The position numbers and the translations under genes are program-made. The notes beneath the pieces were generated by a model. That model saw only the letters and a list, made by a program, of their open reading frames with translations. It was not told the origin of the DNA and did not search any database. 64,000 nt of DNA. Source: Euonymus europaeus (taxonomy: Eukaryota > Streptophyta > Magnoliopsida > Celastrales > Celastraceae). Position 1 is the first letter of the stretch; the number at the start of each line of letters is the position of its first letter. The DNA lies in the NCBI GenBank assembly GCA_963580455.1, contig OY756966.1:23687001-23751000 (forward strand), read 5' to 3'. Positions 23,281 through 35,763 of this stretch are shown piece by piece.

Positions 23281-24212
23281 TTAGTATGTGTTAACTTATT
23301 GTTAGAAGTGATAATTGGGTTTCAAAGCCAATCAAAGTTAGTGTTATCAAATCATATACAGCTTCAAGCCTTCAACCAACCTCACCGGAAAAAAAACACA
23401 GAGAGAAGCCAGTTGCCAAGTGGGTCAGCCCACGTGTCAATTTTAAACCGACATGAAAAGTTTTGGTCAATTGCATTGCACGCTTCGGACGGTAGAAGGA
23501 GAAAAAAAAAACTTTTTGTGTTAGTGTCCTGACTGCATAGGTTTGACTAGGATTAAGGTCCAATCAGTTGTCCTAATAACCCCACAAATTAACAATTAAT
23601 TCACAGACCAAAACTTATAATTAACGTCTGCCTCAACCTGCTGCAGCTCCATTTACATGTCTCTTTTTTGGTTCTTTTACATACGGACAACTCATACCAA
23701 ACCATTATGTTTTTGCTTGGTTCTTTTTTTTTCTTCCCTTTTTCAATATATAATTTGAAGTGCTAGGACTTGCTTTAAAATTAGGTAAATTCCTTTAACA
23801 CATCGTTTGGTGTCATGTTTTCTAGCAGAGAATAGTGTTGTCATTTCTATTACGTATACAATTAAATTTTAGTATTAAATTGCCTATTTGGTATAAATTA
23901 TAAACCATCGGGAGACGCCATATCAAATACCTCAAAAATGCCATCTTATTATAAGTTATAAGTTCTAACTAAAATGCTCTGAGATAATAATCTTCGAGTT
24001 GAATCTTACTTAAGATCGTTTAATTTTTCTTTCTTCATTTCTTCTTTACATTTTATTAAAATAATATTATATATAGTGTTATAATTTTTAAATATGATTT
24101 TCAATTTTATTTATATAAAAAATATTGTAATTTATAGGAAAACATAAAATTTAATATTTTTAATAAATTTTAAAAATTATAAAATAAATTCTAAATTTTT
24201 AGCGTTTAGAGT

Positions 24213-24381
24213 GAGTTGAATGGGGTTGCTGATGAATTGGCTAGGAAGGGTACATGCTAAGAGGCAAGAAGGATTTGTTGCTTGCCTTTTGGATTAGCCT
24301 CTTTTTCTTTGTTTCTTTCCCTGGTCAGTTTCTAGTTTTCTTCTTGTTGGTTAGGTTTATCCCTTAATAAAATTTCTCCTT

Positions 24382-24415
<34 letters not shown>
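24213..24415 (+). mobile_element. LINE 3' tail (RNase H end) with (AT)n
   Basis: ELNGVADELARKG (24213-24251) then C and stop resembles the final RNase H segment of plant LINE polyproteins (…N.VADELAR.G). About 100 bases of T-rich 3' UTR-like sequence and an (AT)n run at 24387-24415 follow. Upstream reverse transcriptase is absent, so it is a 5'-truncated copy. Confidence 0.5.
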
Positions 24416-24418
<3 letters not shown>

Positions 24419-24419
24419 A

Positions 24420-26110
24420 GATTCCCCGAAGTTTCATGAACAACAACAGCTAGTGTAGGTAATTTTATATATAGTTAGTCATTGTGTATATATTTATTAA
24501 AAAAACTTAACGAGTCTCACATTCCGACCAATTAAAAAAACCAAACCCTAGACAGAAAGCGTAGATTTAGGCGAATATCACGGTCTAACCTTTTTGGATT
24601 GACAAATGTTTGTTTTTATTACCTGACTTTCCCACAGTTTATTAATTTCTCCAAAACCCATCTCTTAAGCCTCCTGTTTGGACTATAAAATAACGAAAAA
24701 GAAAGATCTTCTCTGGCCAGAATATGGAAATGTTAATGTGAACATATATGCATGATTATATATTCTCAAGTACATTGATACCCACAAAAGAAAATTTGGT
24801 TACGCAAGATCATATACTAATACCAACACCACGTGAATAATTCTGAACATGTTAGCTTTGTTTTTTCTAGTTTAACTGTTTGATTAATAAAAAGAACACG
24901 AGATTCGAATCTTCAAACACTGGCTTCGGGTTATTCTTTAGTCAACAGAGAATCTTGTACGTTCTTGGCAAGCAAGTCATCGTTCTAACTTTAGGTTACA
25001 TTATTGGCTGTTCAATTGATTGACTTCGATTCTTTGGGGTGTCTCTGATTGTTTGTTTTTTGCAAGTTTCAAGACCAGATACAGAGAAAGAAGACATAAT
25101 TGTCCTGCGCTAGCTGTGTTTTCTTAACCCATATCTAATGTCTTTTCCCATCGGAATCGCTGACTGGCTGCCTCCCTGCCTCTTTGTGTGGCTTCATCTC
25201 CTCTTCTGCACGTTTTGTTCTGATTTATTTGACTGCTCGGAAACCTAAACAAGGCTTTTCTAGGACTTTATTGTCTCCTCGTTGAGACAGCATTTCTGAA
25301 ATCTATTGTTTTCATTTAAGGAAAAGTGTACACCTCAGCTGTTCATCCCATGTACTAGGGCCAGTTGGCTACTCTACAGCTTCTAAGCTAGGGTACCTGG
25401 CCTCTATTTAAGTATTTTCTCTTCCAAAAGAAGAAACGGACGTATATATCTCACAAACCTAGAAGATTCAGAGTTGATTTTCATTGACAGCGAGTTTTGG
25501 TCGAACTTTCTCTATGGTCCTATTAAAAATTTATGTGCACGTAGACTTGATTGTCTGAGTTTAGTCCATATTAAATGTTTAAATGACAAACTTATCATAC
25601 TCGGTTATCAAAAGAAGATAAATTTTGCAAATTGCTTGAAGTTTTGGGACACTTGTTAACTTATCAATTAGTATAACTACTTGTCAAAAGTACACGGTCT
25701 GTAAAATCAATTACGTTAGGTATCCCAGAGACTATCATTTCGAAAGTATCTTCGCAATGCGTGACACTCATTCATTGGATGCAGTGACATCATAAAAATT
25801 TGTGCTTCTATATTTGGTAAGTGTCCATATTAGAAACTTTGAATGATAATAGCAAAGATTAGGTATTATTGGTCGAGAGAGTTTACATAATTGCAATGAT
25901 TCTTGTTGAATGTGCTCCATGGGGTCAAGTATTTCCCTCTTGCCATTAATTATGAATATATGGTACCAAAAAATTCCACCTTTAATGATGCTTCTGCGAA
26001 ATATACCCAAGTGTTGAAAGATGTTCTCATAAATAAAAATGAAAAAGTAGATAGCATGGATGGCTGGATGCATAATTTAATTAATATAAAGTAGAAGAAA
26101 AAACAAAAAA
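24420..26110. other. Gene-free spacer upstream of the TPP promoter
   Basis: A moderately GC-balanced patch at 25000-25460 could be transcribed, but it has no coding signature. The ORFs at 25474-25659 and 25768-26094 lack family features and overlap on both strands. Confidence 0.4.
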
Positions 26111-26114
26111 GCAG

Positions 26115-26167
26115 TTGACCATTTGACTTACCTCACGGTTTACGTTTTGGTTGTTAGTTTTGTTGAC
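26115..26167 (+). promoter_or_regulatory. W-box-type TTGAC cores in the TPP promoter
   Basis: TTGAC at 26115, 26123 and 26163 (contexts GTTGACC and TTTGACTT). These are WRKY-type cores, about 330-380 bp upstream of the TATA box. Functional role inferred. Confidence 0.35.
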
Positions 26168-26277
26168 CATTACAAGGGGCTCCAAGTCCTGCAAATTAGA
26201 GGTTGGTTATTGGTCTTAATTAAGGTAATAATCCGAATCCAAAGAACTCAGTAGGTCTGACACCTGGCCTGTCAGTA

Positions 26278-26421
26278 CACGTGGCATAATCTCCAAGGTG
26301 AGTCACCTTTGTATTTGCGCCACGTGCACAAACTGGTTGTATGGCAGTACGTGTCTGCGTGGTGGTTAACTGCGGAGAGACGGCCACCAAAGGCCAAAGA
26401 CCCACTATAGGGGACCACGTG
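26278..26421 (+). promoter_or_regulatory. Cluster of three G-box (CACGTG) elements, TPP promoter
   Basis: CACGTG at 26278-26283 (ACACGTGGCA), 26321-26326 (GCCACGTGCA) and 26416-26421 (CCACGTGGGC), plus TACGTGTC near 26350. All lie within 220 bp of the TATA box at 26496. ABRE/G-box clusters of this density usually mark ABA, light or sugar-responsive promoters. Confidence 0.6.
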
Positions 26422-26495
26422 GGCTGTGTGGTGGGGCCCCACATCTGGATTTAGAGAGGTCCCATTTAGTTCGTCCGTTAGTGTCTGGTTGCTAC

Positions 26496-26502
26496 TATAA
26501 AT
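26496..26502 (+). promoter_or_regulatory. TATA box of the TPP gene
   Basis: TATAAAT in GCTACTATAAATCC. A CT-rich initiator/leader (26519-26561, CTCTCTCCCTCCC-type) follows at the expected distance. Confidence 0.65.
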
Positions 26503-26748
26503 CCACCATTTGGCTCCGTCTCTCTCACACTAATACTCTCTCCCTCCCTCTCTCTCTCCCCTACGAGCTCTGGCTTGTTTGTTTGTCTCAGCTTTTGTTC
26601 ATTTCTTTACGAAGAATATACTTTTAAATTCTTGAAGAAGCTTGAGCAGCTGCTAAAACAGAGCACTCTGTTTTCGCCACTCTGTTTCCTTCACTCAAAA
26701 ACCCACAAAGCATTCTCTTGATAATCCTCTGTAAAATCTTCAAGCGAG

Positions 26749-26861
26749 GTATAAATAGTACGTCCATTAATTGGAATGCTTCCGAAATGGGTTTTCTTTG
26801 GATTATTGATATGGTAATAACTACCTAGTACTAAAAGTTTGTTTTGGGCGTTTTTTTGTAG
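26749..26861 (+). other. 5' UTR intron of the TPP gene
   Basis: GCGAG/gtataa at 26749 and ttttttgtag at 26861 bound a 113-bp AT-rich segment, with the ATG 30 bases downstream at 26891. Inferred from splice signals. Confidence 0.55.
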
Positions 26862-26890
26862 AAAGTCCTGACTGAAGAAAACTGTTGAAA

Positions 26891-29017
26891 ATGACAAACC
26901 AAAATGTGGTAGCGCCTGAATCAACCATCAACTTGGCCATCACGGTTGCGGTGGCGAACTCGTCCATCTTTTCGACGGCAGCGCAGAAGCCGCCTGCTGC
27001 ACCAGGAGGGTATATTTCCATTTCAAGGAAGAATTTCTTGAAGAACCTTGAAATCAACGGTGGAGCGAGGATTAATGCCTGGGTTGATTCAATGAGAGCC
27101 TGCTCTCCCACCCATCACAGATCGACAACCTCTCTTGTTGAGGACCAAGCTTCTTGGATGGTGAGTACCCAAAAATAAAAATAAAAAAACCGCCATGGAT
27201 TTGTTTCCAAATGAACATTCCAATCTTCCTTCCGAGTTTGATTTTGATCAAAAATGGAATCGACAGGATCAGCACCCATCCGCTTTGGACATGTTTGAGC
27301 AAATAATTGATGCGTCAAAGGGGAAACAAATTGTGATGTTTCTTGACTACGATGGAACTCTGTCTCCGATTGTGGAAGACCCAGACCGAGCTTTTATGTC
27401 AAAGAAGGTTTAGCCCATCTGTCCCTAGCTATCGCTGTCTCTCTCTCTCAATACAACTCCTTCACTACTATCTGACTATAAGTTCATTTCTCAATTTGTA
27501 TAAATTAGATGCGAGAAACAGTGAGAAAGTTAGCAAGGTGTTTCCCAACAGCCATAGTTAGTGGCAGATGCAGAGACAAGGTACATTTTGACATAAAAGG
27601 TTGAGTTTTCCTTCTTCATAAAAAGTCCATATTGACTTTCGTTTGCAAATATATATATAGGTATATAAATTTGTTAGACTGGCTGAGTTGTACTATGCTG
27701 GAAGCCATGGCATGGATATTAGAGGACCAGTGAAAGGAGGATCCAAATACAAGAAAGTGAGCGTCTTTGAATTAAAGTTTCCACAAGTCCTAGTTCTCTT
27801 CTCTGGCCTCGATCCATTGAAGTTGAGTTTCTTGATTATAAGTCAAACCTTACTGTTTTTTCAGGGTAGTGAAGCTGTTCTCTGTCAACCTGCCAGTGAA
27901 TTTCTTCCTATGATTGATGAGGTTAGTTTCAGCTGGTCTCTAGCTCTCTAGCTACATATATGGTAAAAAATTATAAAGTCAATCGTATATTAATGAATTT
28001 GGAACTTTCAGGTTTACAAAGAACTTGTAGAGAAAACAAGATCAACCCCGGGAGCTAAAGTTGAGAATAACAAGTTCTGCTTATCTGTTCATTTTCGCTG
28101 TGTTGAAGAAAAGGTAAAGAAAGAAGATTAATGATTGTGGTGTTTACTATTAGCCTTTCTCAATATTATATGAGTTAAACTGACTTTAGATTAATATAAT
28201 GCAGAAATGGAATGAACTGGCTCAGCAGGTTAGATCAGTAACCAAGAAGTACCCAAAGCTCCTGCTTACACAAGGCAGGAAGGTATATACACATATACAT
28301 GTATATATATGACGTGGCATATATGATTACTTGACATCATGTTTTTTGTGAATTTATTAAATTAATTTATATATATTTATCTGTATCCAATAGGTGTTAG
28401 AAATCCGACCTACCATAAAGTGGGACAAAGGGAAGGCCCTTGAATTTTTGTTGGAGTCACTTGGTAAGTTTTGGCCTTTGCTGTGTGTATGCATGCATAC
28501 ATACATAAATATGTATATATATATATATAGATTAAACAATTAACTATAATAATAATTGCTGCTGCTTCAATTCTTTACAGGATTTGCTAATTGTAGCGAT
28601 GTATTCCCTGTTTATATTGGAGACGACAAAACAGATGAAGATGCATTTAAGGTATCCAAAGTTGGGAAATTAACCATATTATCTGTTAATGATGAAAATA
28701 ATTATAACACATGCGTTTTTATTGTGATCTCTCTATATATATATAGATACTGAGGGAAAGAGGACAAGGATTTGGGATTCTAGTGTCCAAATTACCAAAG
28801 GACACCAATGCCTCTTATTCTTTGCAGGAACCCAATGAGGCAAGTACACAATATATATGCATGCACTATTTTTGTCCACAATATGTATATATGTCTTTAA
28901 TTTACGTTATTTATTTTAATTTATTTCTGACATGTATATATACGTGTGTGATGTTTATTTGTACAGGTGATGGACTTTCTGCAACGATTGGTAGAGTGGA
29001 AACGGGGGTGTCCTTAG
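26891..29017 (+). CDS. Trehalose-6-phosphate phosphatase (plant TPP)
   Basis: Dephosphorylates trehalose-6-phosphate to trehalose, thereby setting the level of the sugar signal T6P. Eleven coding exons, about 366 residues: 26891-27160, 27267-27407, 27509-27580, 27661-27756, 27865-27921, 28012-28113, 28205-28282, 28394-28463, 28581-28651, 28747-28839, 28967-29017. All junctions keep frame. HAD-phosphatase motif I DYDGT is at 117-121 with the catalytic aspartates ([16 protein letters not shown]). SGRC..K follows, then [48 protein letters not shown] and the final metal motif [10 protein letters not shown] from residue 309. The N-terminal extension of about 90 residues ([15 protein letters not shown]) is the usual plant one. 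Length and exon number are normal. The last intron begins GC (28840), not GT. The promoter has three G-boxes. Confidence is high; which TPP paralogue is not resolved. Confidence 0.95.
28840..28966 (+). other. GC-AG intron (last intron of TPP)
   Basis: The exon ends CCCAATGAG and the intron starts gcaagt, with acceptor gtacag at 28966. Using it joins SLQEPNE to [13 protein letters not shown], the normal TPP C-terminus. No GT alternative keeps the frame. Confidence 0.8.
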
Positions 29018-29300
29018 GAAGGGAAGCCAGGGTGTAAAGAGTATTGACAAATAATATAAATAAATTAATGATTATTGGACTTTATACCCTTCAAATTAAG
29101 GAACGTAGGACTACTTGGCTTGTTTATTATTGGCTTTTTCAAGGCCTTGTACATCTTTGTAACTATGTTTGTACAAGGCTACGTACGCGCGTATAACTCT
29201 AGCTAGCTTTGTAGTTTTGTGACATGACTATCAAAAGCAAAATGCTTTTAATTTGTAGTTTTGTGACTTCTCTATATAATGAAATGCAATTAGTGACTTT
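29018..29300 (+). other. 3' UTR of the TPP gene
   Basis: AT-rich, non-coding; a (CT)n run follows at 29301-29320. Confidence 0.4.
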
Positions 29301-32300
29301 ACTCTCTCTCTCTCTCTCTCATATATTATTTATTATTTTTCCAATAATATATCCCAATTAAGTTGGCTTAGTATTTGTGTGTGTATATATATATACTCTC
29401 TATGTCACCTTTCTCTGTATGTAATTTGTATTCTTCTTGTCACCTTTTCTAATGGAAGACCTTTTTGACATATAAGATACAATCTCTCTTTCATGCAAGC
29501 AATAAGCATACATATAGCAAAGACCAACACAATAATACAATAAAATATTTAGCTAGTCTTTTAGCCAAAATCTCCCATGCAAGTGATGTTCTATATATCT
29601 CAAAATTAATCTACTTCAAAGTATATATACCACTATATATGTTGCCATGTATGTATATATATATACCACTATATATGTAGCTCTATTCAGAGGTGGGTTT
29701 AGTTTTTCCGGCAAGTTATATATGTTGCACACTAATTCTGCCTTAATTCTAACACAATTTTTTTGCAATTAAGGTTTTAATTATGATATTGGGCACTGTT
29801 TGACTATTTAATTAGATAAGTACTTATGGTAATTACATGCCCTATATGCGCTCTCTCTCACTCGCACTCATGCTAAGATATCCTCACAGCACTTCCTCTG
29901 CCACACTCACCAAGACGGTGACGATGAACTCTCTCCTCTCTATATCTTTCTCTCTTATTCTTTGCCTATTCAAATCACTGATTTGACTTTTAGAACTCCA
30001 TTGGCCGGCACCACCCCCAAAGTCAAGAATTTCACGACTGTCATCTTTTTTTTTTACTCTTTGTAAATTATTGGTGCCCCATAGATACATTATCAATCGT
30101 AGATTGGACCGTCTATAATTAAGCACACTATTCTTTGGAGATAATATATATGGAGATACCTGACTAAAGCTATGATATCTAAAGACTTCGCAGGGTTCAT
30201 TCATAGTGGTATCTATCATTTACCGCCCTTGCAGATATGGAAGAATATTCTCAAATACGTGTCATTTCGAAGGAATAAGATTCCTAGAATCTACATCTCT
30301 CCATATCAATAAAGCTCTAGCTCCTACTCCATTATTTAGCTACGCGTACACTAAATTGGTTGATCGAACAAAAAAATTTCCAAAACTTAATTTGCCGTAA
30401 AACTCCAATTAAACCCAAACTAGGAAATATCTTATCTTTATGTCAAATCTCAATATATATATATATATAGGTTGACTACCATGCATGTGCATTATTGATC
30501 TTGTTATGCACATATATTCACAAGCATTAAGTACGTCTACAGTATATTGGGTCTATTGCGAGGTTTAAACCGTCACTATAGTCTTCACTCATTCTCTAAC
30601 AAATTGAAGTTGAAAGATTAAATTTTCATCACCAATCCGATTGAATTATTGTAGACTTGGGTAATGTTGAGGCCCCATGATCGAGGGTCAAGTTGTTCTT
30701 TTTCACTTTTATAAAATTTAGTATCTTATGCTGAGTCACAAAGGATGTGTTATGAGCGTCGATATTTCAAAAAGATATTTTGTATTATTATGACTCCATT
30801 TATCCCTTTATTCATCATATTTAACAAGTCCCACTTGCATTAAGGCATGATTTTGATCTTCTTTCACTGCATGGATATATATATATATATATCACACACG
30901 CACACAAGCAAACATGGACAGTACAATATTCTTACTTTAACCATCAAGTTGCATGGTTTAGCTAGCGAAAACGACTATATATATAATACCAAATTAAGCT
31001 TAACGTGCATGTAGAATACACTGACAAACTAGATCAATAATTGTAGCAACATAGATTGTCACCTTTGAATTTCATTTCTCACTCCTAGTCCTGACATGTA
31101 ACAAATTTTAGACTACTGTAGTCCCATGTCGTAAAGTAAAACAATTATGTACTACTAGCCACTAGGTAGGTAGGTAGATATATATCCTCGAACTACCAAT
31201 TTTTTAATTTTTTTTACCCAAAAATATTATATGTAAAAGCTTTAACCGGGAAAATATGATCAGGGTGGGTGGTCGATGATTGATCAATTTAATTAATTTA
31301 ATCAAATTATATAATTACAAGCAAGACCTGCCTCCTTTGTGGCATACCACAGATCAGCCTATACCCTTTTTCACAAACATGAAGATTTTAAGATACACTT
31401 TAATTTATTTCTCTCTATATATATTCTTTTATAATTCCAAAGATGAGTTGGTTCCATAATTGGACATAAGTGCATTGACTAGCTAGTTATATATTTTACA
31501 GTTCTAAAGAGAACTTCTTGGATGGTCTAGCTTGAAGCAACAAGGATTGGTGATCTCTGAACCCCACAAACAATATTAAGTTATGGTACTTATCATAGCG
31601 AGCACAGTCATGTCTCATAAAACCGAATAAAATGGCAACTCCATTGGATGCTCAGATTTTGGTGCAGGCAACCCCACATTAAAGAAGAAGTGAGAGAGAG
31701 AGAGAGAGAGGGGGGAATATCGTCCTTTTTTAGGGTTTTTGTTTTCTACTTAGTTTTTAAGGAGTTAACTGGTTGAAAGGGAAACCCACCACTAGTAGCT
31801 AAAGGGAATCTAAATTGGTTGAATGAGGAGTTGGAATCCACTTATTTTGTGTAAGTTTGATGTGAATAAAAACACACATTAATTATATACATTTGAAATG
31901 GGTAGCAAGGGACACTAAACATGGCACCAAGCTTTGACAACCTCGGCTGTACGTGTAAAGATGGAGTCCACTAGATCCCCTTCTTTTGAATGATTGGTGC
32001 CTTAAAACTCGAATAAACTAAGTCTTTCTAAGCTTCAATTATTGGTGAGAAAGGTAACATGAGTCCCTTCTCCAATGTCGCCAACTATATATCATATATC
32101 AATTACAAATAAAATCTCTCCTACTTTCCACTCCTACATTTACTACTTTGTTTTCTTCCGGAAAGATCCAAATGTATCTATATATATAGAGAGAGATCTC
32201 TCATCATGTACATATAATATATTTGTGTTACATTGTAGATTGTGGTCTCACTTGACTCCCTCATGCTCCCACCTACCCAAACCATGCGAAACCTTTCATG

Positions 32301-33067
32301 TGTGACAACTAAGACCATAAACATTACGAATAATTTTAATTCCGATGGCTTTTTAAGGGTATAGGATCGTATAATATAAAGTTGATATAGCTGCATTTTG
32401 TAAGGTAGCATGGGAAGGGGACCTTTTTTCAGTACTAGTGCATCCTGGCCAGGGATGGTCCTGCCACTGCACCGTACGTGTCAAATTTCTCAAATAATTT
32501 TGACACGTGTGATGGCTTTGGGAGACGGTCCCCGCATTGAAGGTCGAGCCCCAATAGAGGTTGTATGTGGTGGTGTATCTGTACATCTATATCTATACAT
32601 ATATATATATGACAATATGTGCCAAACAATATGGTCACATGGACTGCCATGTGAGGCCCCAAGATGCCATTGTTATGGGGAGCAAATGAATGGAATTATG
32701 GGTCGACACTGGTTAATCCCGACAAACAATTGAAAAGGATTGTGTAGGAGATGAAGAGAGAAGAGAGAAGAATGATTGGGAATGTGTTGATGGATCATTG
32801 GTGGGATTCTTATGTTATAATAAAAGCATTCCACTTCATGACTCGAAAGTACGTGCTAGTGAGTCATCCATTAATTAATGAAACTATATATAATTCCTAG
32901 AGCTACTATAGCATAGAATAATGAAGAAAATTTTAGTTCTTTTTGAGATTCTATAATGTGAAAGGTGATTTTATAATTATATTTTGGGATCCCAACTGCC
33001 AGGTTTGAACTTAATTAGGTATTGTTATACATACGTGATTGACTCCTCTACGTTCCCTTCCAGAAGA

Positions 33068-33100
<33 letters not shown>

Positions 33101-34941
33101 AAAAGCTAGGTTACCTGCTCTACGTATGGAGCTCGTACTTAAGATTATTTTAGGGTTTATAACTGAAAATTCAACAACCGATGCAAATTTGAGTTGAAGA
33201 AGAAGACATGATTTATCGACAGTATATTTGTCTCCATCCATTGTTTCCTGTGATGTGTGGTAACTTTACGACAAAAAAGGAGAGGATATAATTTTGTCAG
33301 AAATGAGAAGAATGATAATTCAAAGAACCTAGCCAATATAAACAAGCAAATTTTTTTTTTGTCAAAAGCTATAAGTACTACCTAGATTGCCATTAATTTA
33401 TATCGATATATAACATGCATGTAGTAATTCTTCTTCTTGAAGTCTGCCATATATATATATATATAGCTAGCATTTGTCAAAAGATGTCTCATCACCTTCA
33501 AATTTCTTTGCTACATTACTTGAATGTAAGTTCCGTAGGCCTTGTAAGTCACATGTCAGCATGATATTTGGAGGGAACAAAGAAGCTGTAATTGAGATGG
33601 TGAAGTTGATTGTGGTAATTTTTTATAAATACGGAAGGTTATAAATTCAACTCTCACGTCCAGCAGTTTCTCCGTCGGGACTTCGGCTCAGTCTGAAACG
33701 CTTGCTAGGATAGTGCAGACCATTTTGACGGCCCAAATTTAGATTTGGTAGACAAGTTGACCTGTGATTTCTCGGCAGGTACCCAAAAAAAAGATATCGA
33801 AGTGGCATTTTGGTATTATCTACATCTTTTTGTCAAACTTAATTTGTTTGTTAAATACAAATACATGGAGCCAATCCATAGTGGGGTTTATATATCTGAT
33901 CAAGTACAAAGACTAATCACAGAGTTCCATTGATGAGAAAGTAATTATTATCACACAATTGAAATCATTTAACATCACTTCTTTATTTTGATACTAGTCG
34001 AGTAATTATTATTAAAAGAAACTGAAATAAAGGAAGCACCATATAATTGAACATTTTAGAGGGGCATGTGTCCAAGTGCATGTATGTATCAGAAAAGGTG
34101 GGAAAGCAAACTCTACTTTCCAAACTTCCATAATTGCATAACTAGCTAGTACTTGTAATACCAAATTTTCCAGGAAAGAGAGAAAGAATGGAGAGTAAAG
34201 GGTGGCTTCTTTTTATATAGTTTCTCACTACATAAATATACATACATACATAAATATACATACATACATATATATATATATGCGATCCTTTTTAAAGTTT
34301 CCTTCCTTTAATCCAGCACTCATTAAAAAAAAGTACAGCTTCTTTGCATTGAAAGCTTTTTCTGTAAAAAGATTAAACATCTGCTGGTATTCAATTATTT
34401 GTTCATCTACTTTCTTTCTTTCTTTCTGTATCTTCGGAGCTGGAACTCACTCAAGGAGGAGGGACGAATGAGTGGATGATCAGTGGACAACGTTAGCCTA
34501 AAGAAGATAAAGCCCAACAGGCCCACCACTATCCTCTATTCTAAAGCCCAATATCAAGCCCAGTCCAATTGTCTTCAAGACATTCTGAATGTCTTCTCTC
34601 TAAATAGTAAATAGTGATTCACAGACAAACCAGGCCCAGGATCAAATCAATCTGATACGTAGAATATGGGACCTAGCTTCTAAGGCCTGAATACCTAAGA
34701 TTAGGCGGGTCCTACAAACAAAGCCCATGATGATAATATAGACTGAGGAGGAGGAGGAGGAGGAGACTACTAATTGTAAATTTACTTGACTATACTTAGC
34801 AATAGATTTGAATTTATACTCTTGAGACTTGAGAGAATAAATTAAATACAAAGCCCATCCTGCAAGCAAACTACAATTGACATGACTTAAAAACCGTTAA
34901 TTTAGTTTCATGACAACTAAGATGTTTTTTTTTTGTCAGGA
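29301..34941. other. Gene-free spacer rich in microsatellites
   Basis: I find no supported gene in these 5.6 kb. Notable sequence: (CT)n at 29301-29320; several (AT)n/(TATG)n runs (29640-29690, 30452-30470, 30874-30892, 33075-33100); (GA)n at 31691-31710; and (GAG)n at 34745-34764. An unusually GC-rich patch at 32405-32735 has an imperfect hairpin. The ORFs here, including one of 111 codons on the - strand at 29884-30219, have no family features. Confidence 0.45.
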
Positions 34942-35763
34942 CTAGTTGAAATCTGACTGACATTGTTGGGATTGAACCTTAGAACTTGTTCCCATCAACT
35001 TTTTCATCATGAAAGTGCAAACCACATCCATGTTCTTGCTCCCCATGTTGAGTATAGGAGAATCAAATTTCACCCTAACATGCATTTTTAACGTTAATGA
35101 CACCTGATGATGATGATCATTAGCCTTGTCGATCTCTTTAGGAAATGTTGCACTCGAACCCTTTAGCCCTAAGCGAACGTCGCTTGAGCTGCCTTCATCT
35201 TGGTGCAATTTAGGCAATTTCCCTGTCGCGATCTTGCGTTCTTTATGAAGTAACCAGACATCTCCATTACTTCCACCATAAGAGACATCCATTCTTTGGT
35301 TGGGATTTTTGGCTTTCAGAGTGACTTCAAATCCAAACTTTAACCTTTGATGATGACCAGAAGATGAATTCAGGGTTTTGAGAACAACCTTCTCTATGGA
35401 AAAAGAAGGAACTCGAGGGCTAAAAATATGTTTCAATACAGCCATGGATACCCCAATTACGAGAGCAATTACAGCCATTGCTACGATAATCCACACCACG
35501 CGCTTGCAATGTGACCTATCCTTCTTGACCGGGGTGCGAAATTGTTCGACAATGGCAGCATTTTCTGGCGGAGGAACCCGGTATATGATCTCTTTCGGGA
35601 TTTGGATAACATAGGTTTCTGAAGGAACATTACTTTGTGGTGGCGGTGCTAGAAGGGGAGGTTCATTGGCGGTGGAGTCATCACTATTATTGTTCTTTAA
35701 GAAGGGCGAGGGATTCAGATGGGGAGGCGGGTCATCGTCGGGAGGCGAATCCCGCCCCTCCAT
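34942..35763 (-). CDS. Proline-rich LEA_2 / NHL-type membrane protein
   Basis: Intronless, 273 residues. The first 85 residues are cytosolic-type: acidic/proline-rich (PPDDDPPPHLNPSP), with the conserved TYVIQIPKEIIYRVPPPENA around 50-70 and a basic KKDRSHCKR stop-transfer flank. One membrane helix lies at about 89-110 (VVWIIVAMAVIALVIG). After it comes a roughly 150-residue LEA_2 (water-stress hypersensitive) beta-domain with FSIEKVVLK, FEVTLKAKNPN, and a serine-rich C-terminus. The YVIQ-PK-IYRVPPPEN segment recalls Arabidopsis At1g13050/At3g26350-type LEA glycoprotein-like proteins. Relatives (NDR1/HIN1-like) sit in plasma membrane or ER and some act in defence; the role of this one is not known. 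It is divergent from the gene at 36914, with about 1.15 kb between the starts. Confidence 0.88.
   Translation of the reverse strand: MEGRDSPPDDDPPPHLNPSPFLKNNNSDDSTANEPPLLAPPPQSNVPSETYVIQIPKEIIYRVPPPENAAIVEQFRTPVKKDRSHCKRVVWIIVAMAVIALVIGVSMAVLKHIFSPRVPSFSIEKVVLKTLNSSSGHHQRLKFGFEVTLKAKNPNQRMDVSYGGSNGDVWLLHKERKIATGKLPKLHQDEGSSSDVRLGLKGSSATFPKEIDKANDHHHQVSLTLKMHVRVKFDSPILNMGSKNMDVVCTFMMKKLMGTSSKVQSQQCQSDFN

Noticed and set aside
18470..26100. Searched for conserved plant microRNAs (miR156/166/172/390/398/408 and others) by eye.
   Set aside because: No mature sequence matched; short GC-rich patches only resembled them loosely.
26896..27111. - strand ORF opposite TPP exon 1.
   Set aside because: Antisense shadow; the + strand product is clearly TPP.
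29884..30219. 111-codon ORF on the - strand.
   Set aside because: No family motif, odd composition, no splice-linked partner; probably chance in low-complexity DNA.
35378..35614. + strand ORF across the LEA_2 gene.
   Set aside because: Shadow of the - strand LEA_2 coding sequence.
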